Below, piece by piece: positions 52,304 through 63,279 of a stretch of 64,000 nucleotides of DNA. Both the position numbers and the translations under genes were made by a program. Origin of the DNA: Noviherbaspirillum aridicola (GTDB lineage Bacteria; Pseudomonadota; Gammaproteobacteria; Burkholderiales; Burkholderiaceae_D). The DNA lies in NCBI RefSeq assembly GCF_019656455.1, contig NZ_BPMK01000006.1, positions 62,001 through 126,000 on the forward strand, given 5' to 3'. The notes beneath the pieces were generated by a model. It worked only from the letters and a program-made list of their open reading frames with translations. It did no database searches and was not told where the DNA came from. Every line of letters begins with the position of its first letter. Position 1 is the stretch's first letter.

Positions 52304-54560
52304 GCCGATCGCGAGCCTGGATCGCGCCAACCGCGTGCTGCGCATGCTCAGCCTCATCAACCGCGCCATCGTGCGCGGGGATTCGCCCGACGAGCTGTTC
52401 CGCGACGCCTGCCGCATCGCCGTGGACTGCGGCATGTTCAAGTTCGCCTGGATCGGGCTGGTCGATACCGCCAATGACACGATCCGCCTGCTCACCGGCT
52501 ACGGCGACCCGAGCGGCCCCGAGGACCGCCTGGTGGCGGCGGGCGGCCTGGCCGATCTCGTCCGGCGCAGCGGCAGCCCCTGCATCTTCAATGACCTGAT
52601 GACGGTGCCGCAGGCGGTCGGCTGCGAAGAACTGATGCGCCGGGGTTTCCGGGCGATGGCCGGCCTGCCGCTGTGCGAGGGCGACCGTGCCATCGGCGTG
52701 TTCGTCCTGTACACCGACGATACCGAGTGTTTCGACGACACCGTCATCGGCCTGCTGCACGAGGTGGTGGACGACATCGCGCACGCGCTGCAGCACATGC
52801 ACGAGGAACAGCGACGCCTCGCCACCGAATCCAGGCTGTACTACCTGGCGTTCTACGATCCTCAGACCGGCCTGCCGAACCGCGCGCTGCTCGACGAGCG
52901 CCTGCCGCTGCTGGCGCGCGCGGGAAGCCTGGCGCTGTTCGACATCCGCCTGCAGCGTCTCGACAAGGCGGTCCAGATCTACGGCCGTCTCTCCACCGAC
53001 GAGGTACTGCGCGCGGTCGCGGCGCGCCTGGACCGCCTGCGTACCAATGAAAGCTTCGTTGCCCACCTGGCGCAGGACGAGTTCGTGCTGGCCGTGCCGG
53101 GCATGCGCGATCCGCAGGCGATCGAGTCCCAGGCACAGCGCCTTTTGCAGGCACTGCAGGCACCGGTCGACATCGGCCAGGGCGAGGTGTTCCTGCATCC
53201 TTCGATCGGCGCCGCCTGCTATCCGCTGCACGAGGCCGACCTCGGGCACCTGCTGCGGCGTGCGCGGGTCGCCGCCCGGCGCGACAACGCGGAGGCGGGC
53301 GTGCGAATCTACAGCGCCAGCCTGGACCATGGCCTCGAAACCCGCCTGCAGATGGAGGCCGACCTGCACCGGGCGCTCGAACGCGAAGAGTTCCTGCTGT
53401 TCTACCAGCCGCAACTGAGCCTGCGCACCGGCACGGTCGTGGGTGTGGAAGCCCTGCTGCAGTGGCGTCATCCGCAGCGCGGCATCGTCGCGCCGGGCGA
53501 ATTCGTGCCCGTCCTCGAAGACTGCGGCCTGATGCCGGCCGTCGGCGCCTGGGTCCTGCGATCGGCCTGCATGCAGGCGGGCGAATGGCAGCGGCAAGGC
53601 CTGCCGCCGGTCCGGGTCGGCGTGAATGTCTCGGCGCTCCAGTTCCGCCTGAGCGACCTGGTGAAGCTGGTCAGGGACGCGCTCGGCGAAAGCGGCATGA
53701 ACCCGGCGCTGCTCGAACTGGAACTGACCGAGAGCCTGATTCTCGAGAATGTCGACCAGACGATCGAGGCCATGCATCAGCTCAAGGCCATGGGGCTGGC
53801 GCTGTCGCTCGACGATTTCGGCACCGGTTACTCCTCGCTCGGCTACCTGCGCCGCTACCCGGTGGACCGCATCAAGATCGACCGCTCCTTCATCGTCGAC
53901 ATGGGTGCCCACGCCGGCAGCGCCGCGCTCGTGCGCAGCATACTTTCGATGGCCGCCAATCTCGGCCTGCGCACCATTGCCGAGGGCGTGGAGACCTTCG
54001 AACAGTTCAACTACCTGCGCAAGCAGCGCTGCGACGAGATGCAGGGCTATCTCTTCAGTCCGGCGGTGGCGCCGGCGGAGATCGCCCAGATGATCGCGCG
54101 CGGCAGCGGCCTGGCCACGTTGTCCGGCGCCGGCGCCGCGCGCCAGACCCTGCTTCTGGCCGGCGGCGATGCCGGGATGCTGCGGCAGATGCAGCGCTCG
54201 CTGCAGAACGAACACTGGGCGATTCTGTGCGCCGCCAGCGCGGAAGAGGCGATGCGGCTGCTGGCCTGCCATGATGTCGGGGTGGTCGTGGCGGCGCCGG
54301 AACTGCCGGACCGCAGCGCCGGCGACTTCCTCGAACGCGTGCGGGACATGTACCCGGAAACGGCGCGCATACTCGTTTGCGCGCACGCGGATTTTCATGC
54401 GCTGGCCGATGCGGTCAACCGTGGCGGCGTGTTTCGCGTGCTGCGCGCCCCGGCCGACCCGGCCGTGCTGGCCCGCCTGGTCGACGAAGGCTTCTTTCAC
54501 GCGAACCGCGGCACGGGCGGGCCGCCGCAGGGCGGCAGACAGGCCGCAGGACGGCCATGA
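52296..54560 (+). CDS. GAF-GGDEF(degenerate)-EAL protein with C-terminal pseudo-receiver
   Basis: The 754-residue cytoplasmic protein starts with a GAF sensor (about 15-168), followed by a GGDEF domain whose active motif has decayed to AQDEF (259-263) in HLAQDEFVLA, so it should not make c-di-GMP. The EAL domain (about 350-600) keeps EALL (385-388), NVSALQF, ELTESLIL, DDFGTGYSSL (506-515) and EGVET, so c-di-GMP hydrolysis is expected. Residues about 617-735 look like a receiver (FLERVRDMYPETARILVCA) but have Ala667 where the phosphorylated Asp belongs and lack the switch Thr and Lys. Translation overlaps the preceding receiver gene by 8 bases. Confidence 0.92.
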   Translation: MDRPIASLDRANRVLRMLSLINRAIVRGDSPDELFRDACRIAVDCGMFKFAWIGLVDTANDTIRLLTGYGDPSGPEDRLVAAGGLADLVRRSGSPCIFNDLMTVPQAVGCEELMRRGFRAMAGLPLCEGDRAIGVFVLYTDDTECFDDTVIGLLHEVVDDIAHALQHMHEEQRRLATESRLYYLAFYDPQTGLPNRALLDERLPLLARAGSLALFDIRLQRLDKAVQIYGRLSTDEVLRAVAARLDRLRTNESFVAHLAQDEFVLAVPGMRDPQAIESQAQRLLQALQAPVDIGQGEVFLHPSIGAACYPLHEADLGHLLRRARVAARRDNAEAGVRIYSASLDHGLETRLQMEADLHRALEREEFLLFYQPQLSLRTGTVVGVEALLQWRHPQRGIVAPGEFVPVLEDCGLMPAVGAWVLRSACMQAGEWQRQGLPPVRVGVNVSALQFRLSDLVKLVRDALGESGMNPALLELELTESLILENVDQTIEAMHQLKAMGLALSLDDFGTGYSSLGYLRRYPVDRIKIDRSFIVDMGAHAGSAALVRSILSMAANLGLRTIAEGVETFEQFNYLRKQRCDEMQGYLFSPAVAPAEIAQMIARGSGLATLSGAGAARQTLLLAGGDAGMLRQMQRSLQNEHWAILCAASAEEAMRLLACHDVGVVVAAPELPDRSAGDFLERVRDMYPETARILVCAHADFHALADAVNRGGVFRVLRAPADPAVLARLVDEGFFHANRGTGGPPQGGRQAAGRP

Positions 54561-54614
54561 GCGGCGCGCACCACGTGCATCCGAACCCGCGCTCATTTTC
54601 CTGATCATCCCATC

Positions 54615-56030
<1,416 letters not shown>

Positions 56031-56043
56031 ATGCCTTTCCTTC

Positions 56044-56072
56044 TTGAATTGCCGATAGCCGGCTCCTATAAC
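56044..56072 (+). promoter_or_regulatory. Sigma-70 promoter of the CBS-domain gene
   Basis: TTGAAT (56044-56049) and TATAAC (56067-56072) are separated by exactly 17 bases. They lie 14 bases after the kinase stop codon and 127 bases before the CBS gene start. Confidence 0.72.
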
Positions 56073-56198
56073 GAAAGCAGGGCGGCTTGACGCAGCGCAG
56101 AGCGCCGGCACGTTTCGCCGCGCTCCGCGCCGCACGAACGGCGGCTGCCGTTAAGCTGACCCTGTTACTGCTTTCATCGCCCAAGGAGGAAAGTACTC

Positions 56199-56660
56199 AT
56201 GAAGCCCGTGTCCCAGATCCTGCAGACCAAACGAGACAATACCGTGCATTCGGTGCCGCCCGACGCCCGGGTGCGCGACGCGCTTGAACTGATGGCGGAG
56301 AAGGGCATCGGCGCTCTGCTGGTCATGGACGGGCAACAGGTGGTCGGTATCGTTTCGGAACGCGACTACGCGCGCAAGGTGGAGCTGCGCGGCCGCTCGG
56401 CGGCCGATACCCGGGTGGCCGACATCATGAGCGCGCCCGTCATCGTCGTCAGGCACGACCAGAGCAATGAAGAGTGCATGGCGCTGATGACCGAGCACCG
56501 GTTGCGCCACCTGCCCGTGGTCGCCGACGGCCGCCTGGTCGGCCTCATCTCCATCGGTGACCTCGTCAAGGACATCATGTCCGAGCAGCAGTACATCATC
56601 GAACAGCTGCAGCACTACATCCGCGGCGAGGTGTCCGTGGCCGGAGGGGCCTACCAGTAG
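56199..56660 (+). CDS. CBS-domain pair protein
   Basis: The 153-residue protein consists of two CBS motifs (about 10-65 and 75-135): TVHSVPPDARVRDALELMAE with GIGALLVMDGQQVVGIVSERDYAR, and APVIVVRHDQSNEECMALM with LRHLPVVADGRLVGLISIGDLVK. Such stand-alone pairs bind adenine nucleotides (AMP/ATP/SAM) and act as energy sensors toward partner enzymes. CAAGGAGGAAAG precedes the ATG. Its last 10 bases overlap the convergent fpr gene. Confidence 0.93.
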   Translation: MKPVSQILQTKRDNTVHSVPPDARVRDALELMAEKGIGALLVMDGQQVVGIVSERDYARKVELRGRSAADTRVADIMSAPVIVVRHDQSNEECMALMTEHRLRHLPVVADGRLVGLISIGDLVKDIMSEQQYIIEQLQHYIRGEVSVAGGAYQ

Positions 56661-57424
56661 TTTTCGGTGACGAACTGGCCGGGGGCAAGCCGGCGCTGCG
56701 GGCGCAGGCCGCGCCCGTGCAGGATGCCGCGCATGTCCTCGATCATCTCGGGATTCCCGCACATCATCAGGCGCGAACGGCTGGCGTCGACTGTCAGACC
56801 GGTTGCCCGTTCGAGTTCTCCGTCGGCCAGCAGCGTCGTGATTCTTCCCTGCAGTGCGCCCGGCGCCTGGTCGCGCGTCACGGCCCTGACGACCTGCAGC
56901 CGCGCCGGACCCGGCGGCGCCTGGCGCATTCGTTCGAGTTCATCGTGGTAGACGAACTCATCCGCCTGCCGCACGCCGTGCACCAGCACCAGGTTGCGGA
57001 ACCTGCGCCACGCCGTGCCTTCGCGCAGGATCGAGATGTAGGGGCCGACCCCGGTGCCGGTCGACAGCAGCCATAGATCCTCCCCATCCTCGAAGCGATC
57101 CACCGTCATGAATCCATAGGGTTGCCTTTCGACCAGCACTTCGGCACCCGGTTGTATCCGCTTGAGACGGGAAGTGAAGAGCCCGCCCGGCACGATCACG
57201 CCGTAGAACTCGAGGCTGTTCTCGGCCGGCGCCGAAACCATCGAGTAGGCGCGCCATATGATCCCGGTTTCGTCCCGCAGGCCGAGTCGCGCATACTGCC
57301 CGGCGGCGAAGGAATATTCCGGCGCACGCGTGGTCGTAAAGCTGAGGAGCCTGTCATTCCACCACTTGAGCCCGGTCACCGTTTCCGTGCTCGCCTTTTC
57401 CGATATCCGCTGTTCAGTGAGCAT
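56651..57424 (-). CDS. fpr: Ferredoxin-NADP(+) reductase
   Basis: The 257-residue flavoenzyme exchanges electrons between NADPH and ferredoxin or flavodoxin. The FAD motif is WRAYSMVSAPAENSLEFY (R-x-Y-S), the NADP site is LLSTGTGVGPYISIL, and CGNPEMIEDM lies near the end. The terminal FVTENYW matches the aromatic C-terminus of bacterial Fpr (subclass I/II). The stop lies inside the end of the convergent CBS gene. The 89-base gap upstream, shared with serA, contains the promoters of both. Confidence 0.94.
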   Translation of the reverse strand: MLTEQRISEKASTETVTGLKWWNDRLLSFTTTRAPEYSFAAGQYARLGLRDETGIIWRAYSMVSAPAENSLEFYGVIVPGGLFTSRLKRIQPGAEVLVERQPYGFMTVDRFEDGEDLWLLSTGTGVGPYISILREGTAWRRFRNLVLVHGVRQADEFVYHDELERMRQAPPGPARLQVVRAVTRDQAPGALQGRITTLLADGELERATGLTVDASRSRLMMCGNPEMIEDMRGILHGRGLRPQRRLAPGQFVTENYW

Positions 57425-57513
57425 GCATGATCCTTACCGTTGAATACCGCCGCCGCGTGCAGGCAGGCGAGAAATAACATACATTATATCTGCATCTTAA
57501 TTACGAGGAAGAT

Positions 57514-58713
57514 ATGGCGAAAATCGTTTTACTGGAAAAAATCCACGCAAGTGCCGCCGAGTTATTGCACGGGCAGGGCTTCGACGACATCGTGCAGATC
57601 CCGAAGGCGCTCAAGCCCGACGAACTCAGGACCGCGCTGGCCGATGCCGTTGCCGTCGGCATCCGCTCCGCCACGCATGTTTCGGCGGACACCCTCAAGG
57701 CCCTGCCGGGTCTGAAGGCCATCGGCTGCTTTTGCATAGGCACCAATCAGGTGGATTTGACAGCGGCGGCGACGCTCGGTATCCCGGTCTTCAATGCGCC
57801 GTTCTCCAATACGCGCTCGGTGGCCGAACTGGTGATCGCCGAAGCCATCCTGCTGCTGCGGCGCATCCCCGAAAAGAACGCGCGCACCCACCGCGGGCAA
57901 TGGGACAAGAGCGCGCAGGGCGCCTATGAGGTGCGCAACAAGGTGCTCGGCATCATCGGCTACGGCAACATCGGTTCCCAGGTCGGCATCCTGGCCGAGA
58001 GCGTGGGCATGCGGGTGGTCTATTACGACGTCGAGAGCAAGCTCCCGCTCGGCAACGCCAGGCCCGCCGGCGGTCTCGACCAGCTGCTGGAACAGGCCGA
58101 TATCGTCACGCTTCACGTGCCGGGAGGCAAGGGTACCGAAAACATGATGACCGCCGAGCGCCTCGCCTCGATGAAGCCGACCGCGGTCCTCATCAATGCC
58201 TCACGCGGAGGCGTGGTCGACATCGACGCGCTCAACGCCGCGTTGCGCGAGCGGCGGCTGGCCGGCGCCGCGCTGGATGTGTTCCCGGCGGAGCCCAAGA
58301 GCGACAAGGAAGAGTTCATGTCGCCGCTGCGCGGCCTCGACAACGTGATCCTGACGCCGCATATCGGCGGCAGCACGGAAGAGGCGCAGGAGAACATCGG
58401 CAGCGAAGTGGCGGAGAAGCTGGCGCGCTTTCTCAAGGCCGGCACCACCCGCTGGGCGGTCAACTTCCCTGAGATTCCGCACCTGGCGAAGGAGACGCGC
58501 AGCCGCGTGCTGCACATCCATCGCAACGAACCGGGCGTGATCGCGAGAATGAACGCCGACTTTGCCGAGGCAGGCATCAATATCGTCGCTCAGCGGCTGC
58601 AGACCCGCGGCAGTCTCGGCTATGTGATCACCGACGTGGATGAGATAGTGTCGCCGGCGCTGCTCGACAAGCTGCGGCACGAGCCGGCCACGATACGCTG
58701 CGATCTGATCTGA
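57514..58713 (+). CDS. serA: D-3-phosphoglycerate dehydrogenase
   Basis: The 399-residue enzyme performs the first step of serine synthesis. It is the E. coli-like form with a C-terminal ACT domain. The NAD site is LGIIGYGNIGSQVGILAESVGM (about 145-165). Catalytic Arg, Glu and His are in INASRGGVVDI, EPKSDKEEF and TPHIGGSTEEAQENIG, and the ACT part starts at SRVLHIHRNEPGVIARMN, probably giving serine feedback. TTACGAGGAAGAT precedes the ATG. It ends close to the convergent spoVR gene. Confidence 0.96.
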   Translation: MAKIVLLEKIHASAAELLHGQGFDDIVQIPKALKPDELRTALADAVAVGIRSATHVSADTLKALPGLKAIGCFCIGTNQVDLTAAATLGIPVFNAPFSNTRSVAELVIAEAILLLRRIPEKNARTHRGQWDKSAQGAYEVRNKVLGIIGYGNIGSQVGILAESVGMRVVYYDVESKLPLGNARPAGGLDQLLEQADIVTLHVPGGKGTENMMTAERLASMKPTAVLINASRGGVVDIDALNAALRERRLAGAALDVFPAEPKSDKEEFMSPLRGLDNVILTPHIGGSTEEAQENIGSEVAEKLARFLKAGTTRWAVNFPEIPHLAKETRSRVLHIHRNEPGVIARMNADFAEAGINIVAQRLQTRGSLGYVITDVDEIVSPALLDKLRHEPATIRCDLI

Positions 58714-58729
58714 ACGGCGTGCCAGCGGC

Positions 58730-58756
58730 GGGAGCGGGCGAGGGCGACCGCCCGCT
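58730..58756. terminator. GC-rich hairpin between serA and spoVR
   Basis: GAGCGGGCG pairs with CGCCCGCTC around a 9-base region that overlaps the spoVR stop. No T tract is present on either strand, so termination is uncertain; it may simply separate the convergent transcripts. Confidence 0.35.
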
Positions 58757-60156
58757 CAGATCCGCTTGCTGGTGACCACGCGCGCCTCGCCGCGCTCGCC
58801 GACGGTATGCAGCGTGACCGGCCGGCGCCAGACCCGGCCGATGTATTCGAGCACCCGCTCGGCCCGGCCGAGATCGAGGCCGCGCCCGTCGCTCTGGTGG
58901 TCGTGCAGCAGTTGCAGGCTGCCGTCCACATGCATGTGGTTGGCGGCGATGCGCGGCGCGCCGTAGTTGAACTTGGGCGCCAGGATGGCCTCGTGCACCG
59001 CGTGCACGTTGTTTTCGGAAATGCGGATGTCGCCGTCGTCGCGCGCCTCATAGACGAAAAGCTCGAGCTTTTCGATCAGGTCCCTGGTCAGGTAATTGCG
59101 GATGAAACCGAAATCGTCTTCCTCCTTGACGATCCGCCGCGCCGCCTCCAGCCCGTGCTTCTCGATGATGTCTTCCCACATCGAAAAGCCGAGGTGATAG
59201 GGGTTGACCGCCAGCGCGAGCTGCTTCTCCGCCGCATACGGCCGCACCACGTCGGAATGCGCCTTGATGGCCGACAGGTAGAGATCCTGCGGCAGGAAAT
59301 CCGCCTCCCGCAGCAGCCGGGCATGCCAGTAGGAGGCCCAGCCCTCGTTCATGATCTGGCAGGCGAACACGGGATAGAAGTAATACGATTCTTCGCGCAC
59401 CGCGAGGAAAATGTCGCGCTCCCAGCCTTCCAGCTCCGGCGCATAGTTGGCGATGAACCAGAGCAGGTCGTACTCAGGCTGCGGCGGAACCTGGGGACGG
59501 CGCGTTGTCGTATGGCTGTCCGCATGCGGCTTCTCGCCGGGCAGCTGGCGGTAGCGCTTCTGGAAGCTGTCCGGCTCGGGTTCCGGCGCCGCCCTGGGCT
59601 TCACGGCGGGATACAGCGGACGGTGCAGTTCACGGTTGATGTCGATATGCGGCTCCAGTGCGAGCGCCGCATCGAGCACGGCTTCCACTCTTTCCTGGCC
59701 GTACTCGTGTATCGCGGTCTCGATACGGTGTGCGCGCGCCGCCGCCTGCTCCAGGATGTGGCCGCCCGCCATCTCCATGAAGTGCGCGAACAGATGGTTG
59801 TTCTTCGAGAAATCCGCATGACCGAGCACGTGGGCCGTGACCAGCGTGTTCTCCGGCAGCGTGTTGCCGTTGACGAGGTAGGCGCGGCAGGGATCGCCCG
59901 GGAACATCACTTCGAAAATGCGGGAGTGGCCCATGCCCTGGCGGATCAGCTGGTGGATGTAGCGCACCCCGAACGACCAGTGCGGCATGCGTACCGGCAG
60001 GCCGTAGACAGCGATCTCCATCATGAAATTGTTGGGGACCAGCTCGAAATCGACCGGGTAGTAGTCCAGTCCGAGATCGCGCGCCAGCTGTTCGATGCGG
60101 TCCGAGTACTGCTTCAGGCGCTCGATGGTTTCCGGCGAATTGGTAGTGGTGCACAT
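58756..60156 (-). CDS. SpoVR family protein (YcgB-like)
   Basis: The 466-residue cytoplasmic protein has the SpoVR core: LGLDYYPVDFELVPNNFMME, HWSFGVRYIHQLIRQGMGHS, AHVLGHADFSKNNHLF, CQIMNEGWASYWHARL and HLGFSMWEDIIEKHGLEAAR. Named after a Bacillus sporulation gene, in non-sporulating bacteria it travels with PrkA and YeaH and takes part in the starvation response; its activity is unknown. It begins 12 bases after the yeaH stop, so it is the last gene of the operon. Confidence 0.95.
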   Translation of the reverse strand: MCTTTNSPETIERLKQYSDRIEQLARDLGLDYYPVDFELVPNNFMMEIAVYGLPVRMPHWSFGVRYIHQLIRQGMGHSRIFEVMFPGDPCRAYLVNGNTLPENTLVTAHVLGHADFSKNNHLFAHFMEMAGGHILEQAAARAHRIETAIHEYGQERVEAVLDAALALEPHIDINRELHRPLYPAVKPRAAPEPEPDSFQKRYRQLPGEKPHADSHTTTRRPQVPPQPEYDLLWFIANYAPELEGWERDIFLAVREESYYFYPVFACQIMNEGWASYWHARLLREADFLPQDLYLSAIKAHSDVVRPYAAEKQLALAVNPYHLGFSMWEDIIEKHGLEAARRIVKEEDDFGFIRNYLTRDLIEKLELFVYEARDDGDIRISENNVHAVHEAILAPKFNYGAPRIAANHMHVDGSLQLLHDHQSDGRGLDLGRAERVLEYIGRVWRRPVTLHTVGERGEARVVTSKRI

Positions 60157-60168
60157 GGGCGCTTGTCC

Positions 60169-61320
60169 TCAATCAGTCTGTTCCTGCACGAAGAACTTGC
60201 GGATCGCCTTCCAGACGTCTTCATGCCGGGTCAGGATGCTGCTGCCGACCGGCGCGCCGCCGCGCTCGATCTCGCCGCACAGCATTTTCATCTCGGTTTC
60301 GCTGGTGCGCGGCGATCCGGGAACGGTCTCCACGTAGCCGATGTAGTTGAGCAGCTTGCTCAGGCGGCCGAGATAGTCGGTGGCGGCGGCGCGGTCCTCG
60401 GTGAAATTCTCGCCGTCGGATGCATAGAACAGGTAGCCGTTGTACTGCGACGGATCGTATTCCGCCTCGATCATCTCGAGCGCGAGCTTGAAGGCGGTGG
60501 AAGCGCCGGTGCCGCCGGTACCGCTCACGTTGAAGAACTCGTGCTCGTTGAATTCCCAGGCCTGGGTGGTATGGGCGATGAAGCGGGTTTCCACCTTGCC
60601 GTAGCGGCGGCGGATGCCCTGCAGCACGAAAAAGAAGAAACTCTTGGCGAGCTTGCGTTCGGCGTCGGTCATGCTGGCCGACACATCGAGCGCGAAGATC
60701 ACGACGGCGTTCGTGGCGGGCTTGCGGCGGTGCACGAGCTGCTTGAAGCGCAGGTCCTCGTTGGTGAAGGGCACCGGGTTTTCCTGCGTCGCCCGCCGCT
60801 TGACGGCTTCCTTGACGGTCCGCCGCCGGTCCAGGCGCGCCCGCGCGCCGTGCTTGTCCCAGCCCTCGCGCACATACTCGTCGTCATTGATGGCGGTATT
60901 GCGCTTGGGCTGCAGGTCCGGCAGCTGCAGCTCTTCCCAGAGCCAGTCGATGATGTCGTCGACCTTGAACTCGAGCAGCATCTTGAGCTCGCCGTCGTTG
61001 TTGCCGCCTTCGCCCTCGTCGCCGCCCATGTCGGGCTGGGCCTGGCGCAGCACGTCGCCCGGCTTGCCCTGGCCCTGGCCGGCGTTGCTCTGCGAGGAAG
61101 CGTCGGACAGTCTGAAGCGCGCGTGCTCAAGGAGCTTGACCGGCACCTGCACGGTCCGGTCCTGCGACCCGGTGATGACATCCGGACCGGCCACCAGGTT
61201 GGGCAGGTTCTGCTGCACCGCCTCGCGCACCTTCTCGTTGTGCCGCAACCAGTCGCGCGACCCGCGTGAGAACAGGTCGTACCACGGCGTCTCGGCGGAT
61301 ATCGTGATCATGTGTGTCAT
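60169..61320 (-). CDS. YeaH/YhbH family protein (DUF444, VWA-like)
   Basis: The 383-residue protein has a charged N-terminal half rich in Gly/Gln/Asp (about 85-125) and a C-terminal von Willebrand A-like fold with the metal-site motif VIFALDVSASMTDAERKLAK (about 215-234), followed by GTGGTGASTAFKLALEM. In E. coli YeaH is encoded with the kinase YeaG (PrkA) and is thought to be a substrate or scaffold. The gene begins 9 bases after prkA ends. An upstream MTHMITIS start offers two ATGs (61320 and 61311); I take the first. Confidence 0.94.
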   Translation of the reverse strand: MTHMITISAETPWYDLFSRGSRDWLRHNEKVREAVQQNLPNLVAGPDVITGSQDRTVQVPVKLLEHARFRLSDASSQSNAGQGQGKPGDVLRQAQPDMGGDEGEGGNNDGELKMLLEFKVDDIIDWLWEELQLPDLQPKRNTAINDDEYVREGWDKHGARARLDRRRTVKEAVKRRATQENPVPFTNEDLRFKQLVHRRKPATNAVVIFALDVSASMTDAERKLAKSFFFFVLQGIRRRYGKVETRFIAHTTQAWEFNEHEFFNVSGTGGTGASTAFKLALEMIEAEYDPSQYNGYLFYASDGENFTEDRAAATDYLGRLSKLLNYIGYVETVPGSPRTSETEMKMLCGEIERGGAPVGSSILTRHEDVWKAIRKFFVQEQTD

Positions 61321-61329
61321 GGGGCATAC

Positions 61330-63279
61330 CTATTCCTGCGCCATCAGCGTGGTCACGTAATTCAATGCCTCGCGCGCGCTGTGGCTGTCATAGCCGTACT
61401 CATCGACCAGGCGCTTCTCGACCACCGAGATCTTCTGCCTGACTTCCTCGTCCGGACGGGTGCTGGAACTGACCAGGCGCAGCACGTCGCGGCGCTGCTC
61501 GAACAGATATTGCTGAACCGCGTTGTGCAGCTGCGCGTGGCTGTCGAGCGTGAACTTCTCGCCGCGCTTGTAGGCGCCCATCGCCTTGCGAACCACCTCC
61601 TGCCGGAACGACTGCTTGCCGGAGTCGGAGATATGGATCTTTTCTTCCACGGCGCGCAGGAAGCGCTCGTCCGGGCGGCGCTCTTCGTTGGTGATCGGAT
61701 CCTTGATCTGGCGGTTGTCGAGCATGGCTTCCACTTCGTCCAGGTACTTGTCCAGCAGGTCCTGCGCCTCCTGCTCGAAGGAGACGAACAACGCCTTGTG
61801 CACGTCTTCCTTGACCCAGCGGTTGTAGAAGTCCTTGCGGGCCAGGACGAGGTAGTCGATCCACTTGCGCTTGCGCTTGGGGTCGATGCGGGCATCGTTG
61901 TCGATCGCATCCTTCAGCGCGAGCAGCACGTCCATGGTGGTCAGACTGCGGGCGTTGTTCTGGATGATCGCGTTGGACAGCGCATTGATCACGAAGCGGG
62001 GCGAGATGCCGGCCAGGCCTTCCTCCGGCATGCGCTGACGCATGCGTTCGGTCTCGGCGTGGGCATAGCCCTCGACCTCCTCGTTCGCATAGACGCGGAC
62101 CTTCTTTCCCAGCTCGAGCTCCTTGTCGTCGGCCTCGTGCAGGCGCGTCATGATGGCGAACACCGCGGCGGCATGCAGCACATGCGGATCGAGATGCACC
62201 TGGCGGAAGGCAGGCGCGGCCGAAGAAATGAGCTTCTTGTAAATTCGCGCCTCATCCTTGTAATTCAGCGTATAAGGCACCTGGATGATGACCATCCGGT
62301 CCAGCAGCGCCTCGTTCTCGCTCTCTTGCAGGAACTTGCGGAACTCGGCGAGATTGGTGTGGGCGAGTATGGTCTCGTCGAGATAGATCAGCGGGAAGCG
62401 CGAGACCTTCACGTTGCGTTCCTGGGTCAGCGTCAGCAGCAGGTAGAGAAATTCGCGCTTGACCTTCAGGATCTCGATCATCTCCAGCATGCCGCGGCTG
62501 GCGGCGTACACCGCGCCCGACCACGACCAGGCACGGGGATCGCCCTCGTCGCCGTACTGCGCCACCTTGGACAGGTCGACCGAGCCGACCAGGTCCGCCA
62601 GGTCGGCGGTGGTCGGATCGTGCGGCGCATAAGTGCCGATGCCGACGCGGCCGGCCTCGGAGATGAAGATGCGCTCCACCGGCATGCGCAGGAAGTCGCC
62701 GCTGTAGTCGTGCTCGAGCCGGCTGCGGCAATGCGGGCAGACCTCGCCGGTGATCTCCACGCCGTAGGTTTCGCGGAAGCGCGGGCGCAGGGAGTGCGGC
62801 ACCAGGTGCAGCGGCGATTCATGCACCGGGCAGCCCTGGATCGCGTAGATCGCGCCTTCCTCGGTGCGGCTGTACTCTTCCAGTCCGCGCTTGAGCAGGA
62901 TGACCAGGGTGGACTTGCCGCCCGACGGCGGGCCGAGCAGAAGAAGCAGGCGACGGCCGACTTCGGAGCCTGCCGCGGCGGCCTTGAAATAGTCGACCAC
63001 GCGGCCGATCGCCTCATCGACGCCGAACAGCTCCTGGTCGAATAGCTTGCAGCGGAAATTGCCGCTTTCATCCTCGCATCCCATCCAGCGGATCATGTCC
63101 CACATGTACTGGTGCGAGGTGCGCGCGGCGCCCTGCGGATTGGCGGTCATCACGCGTTCGAGGAAGCTGGAGAGCGTTCCCGACCAGTAGACTGCCCGAT
63201 GATCCTGCGTAAAGGCTACCAGGCTCTTCAACAGGTCTTCTTGCTGTTCGGTACGATTGACTTCGCTTTGAGTCGTCAT
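61330..63279 (-). CDS. prkA: PrkA family serine protein kinase (YeaG)
   Basis: The 649-residue protein has an AAA-type N-terminal module with P-loop LLGPPSGGKSTLVILLK (about 115-131), a Cys motif CPHCRSRL, LIYLDETILAHTNLAEFRKFL and a C-terminal domain resembling eukaryotic kinases (from about 420). PrkA/YeaG is known as a stress-responsive Ser kinase (and, in some bacteria, an AAA protease) acting under nitrogen or carbon starvation. The operon order prkA-yeaH-spoVR matches the yeaG-yeaH-ycgB partnership of E. coli. A perfect inverted repeat lies in its leader. Confidence 0.96.
   Translation of the reverse strand: MTTQSEVNRTEQQEDLLKSLVAFTQDHRAVYWSGTLSSFLERVMTANPQGAARTSHQYMWDMIRWMGCEDESGNFRCKLFDQELFGVDEAIGRVVDYFKAAAAGSEVGRRLLLLLGPPSGGKSTLVILLKRGLEEYSRTEEGAIYAIQGCPVHESPLHLVPHSLRPRFRETYGVEITGEVCPHCRSRLEHDYSGDFLRMPVERIFISEAGRVGIGTYAPHDPTTADLADLVGSVDLSKVAQYGDEGDPRAWSWSGAVYAASRGMLEMIEILKVKREFLYLLLTLTQERNVKVSRFPLIYLDETILAHTNLAEFRKFLQESENEALLDRMVIIQVPYTLNYKDEARIYKKLISSAAPAFRQVHLDPHVLHAAAVFAIMTRLHEADDKELELGKKVRVYANEEVEGYAHAETERMRQRMPEEGLAGISPRFVINALSNAIIQNNARSLTTMDVLLALKDAIDNDARIDPKRKRKWIDYLVLARKDFYNRWVKEDVHKALFVSFEQEAQDLLDKYLDEVEAMLDNRQIKDPITNEERRPDERFLRAVEEKIHISDSGKQSFRQEVVRKAMGAYKRGEKFTLDSHAQLHNAVQQYLFEQRRDVLRLVSSSTRPDEEVRQKISVVEKRLVDEYGYDSHSAREALNYVTTLMAQE

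Noticed and set aside
58807-61269. 820-codon plus-strand open frame over spoVR and yeaH
   Set aside because: It is a shadow of two conserved genes on the other strand, with no ribosome-binding site and no domain.
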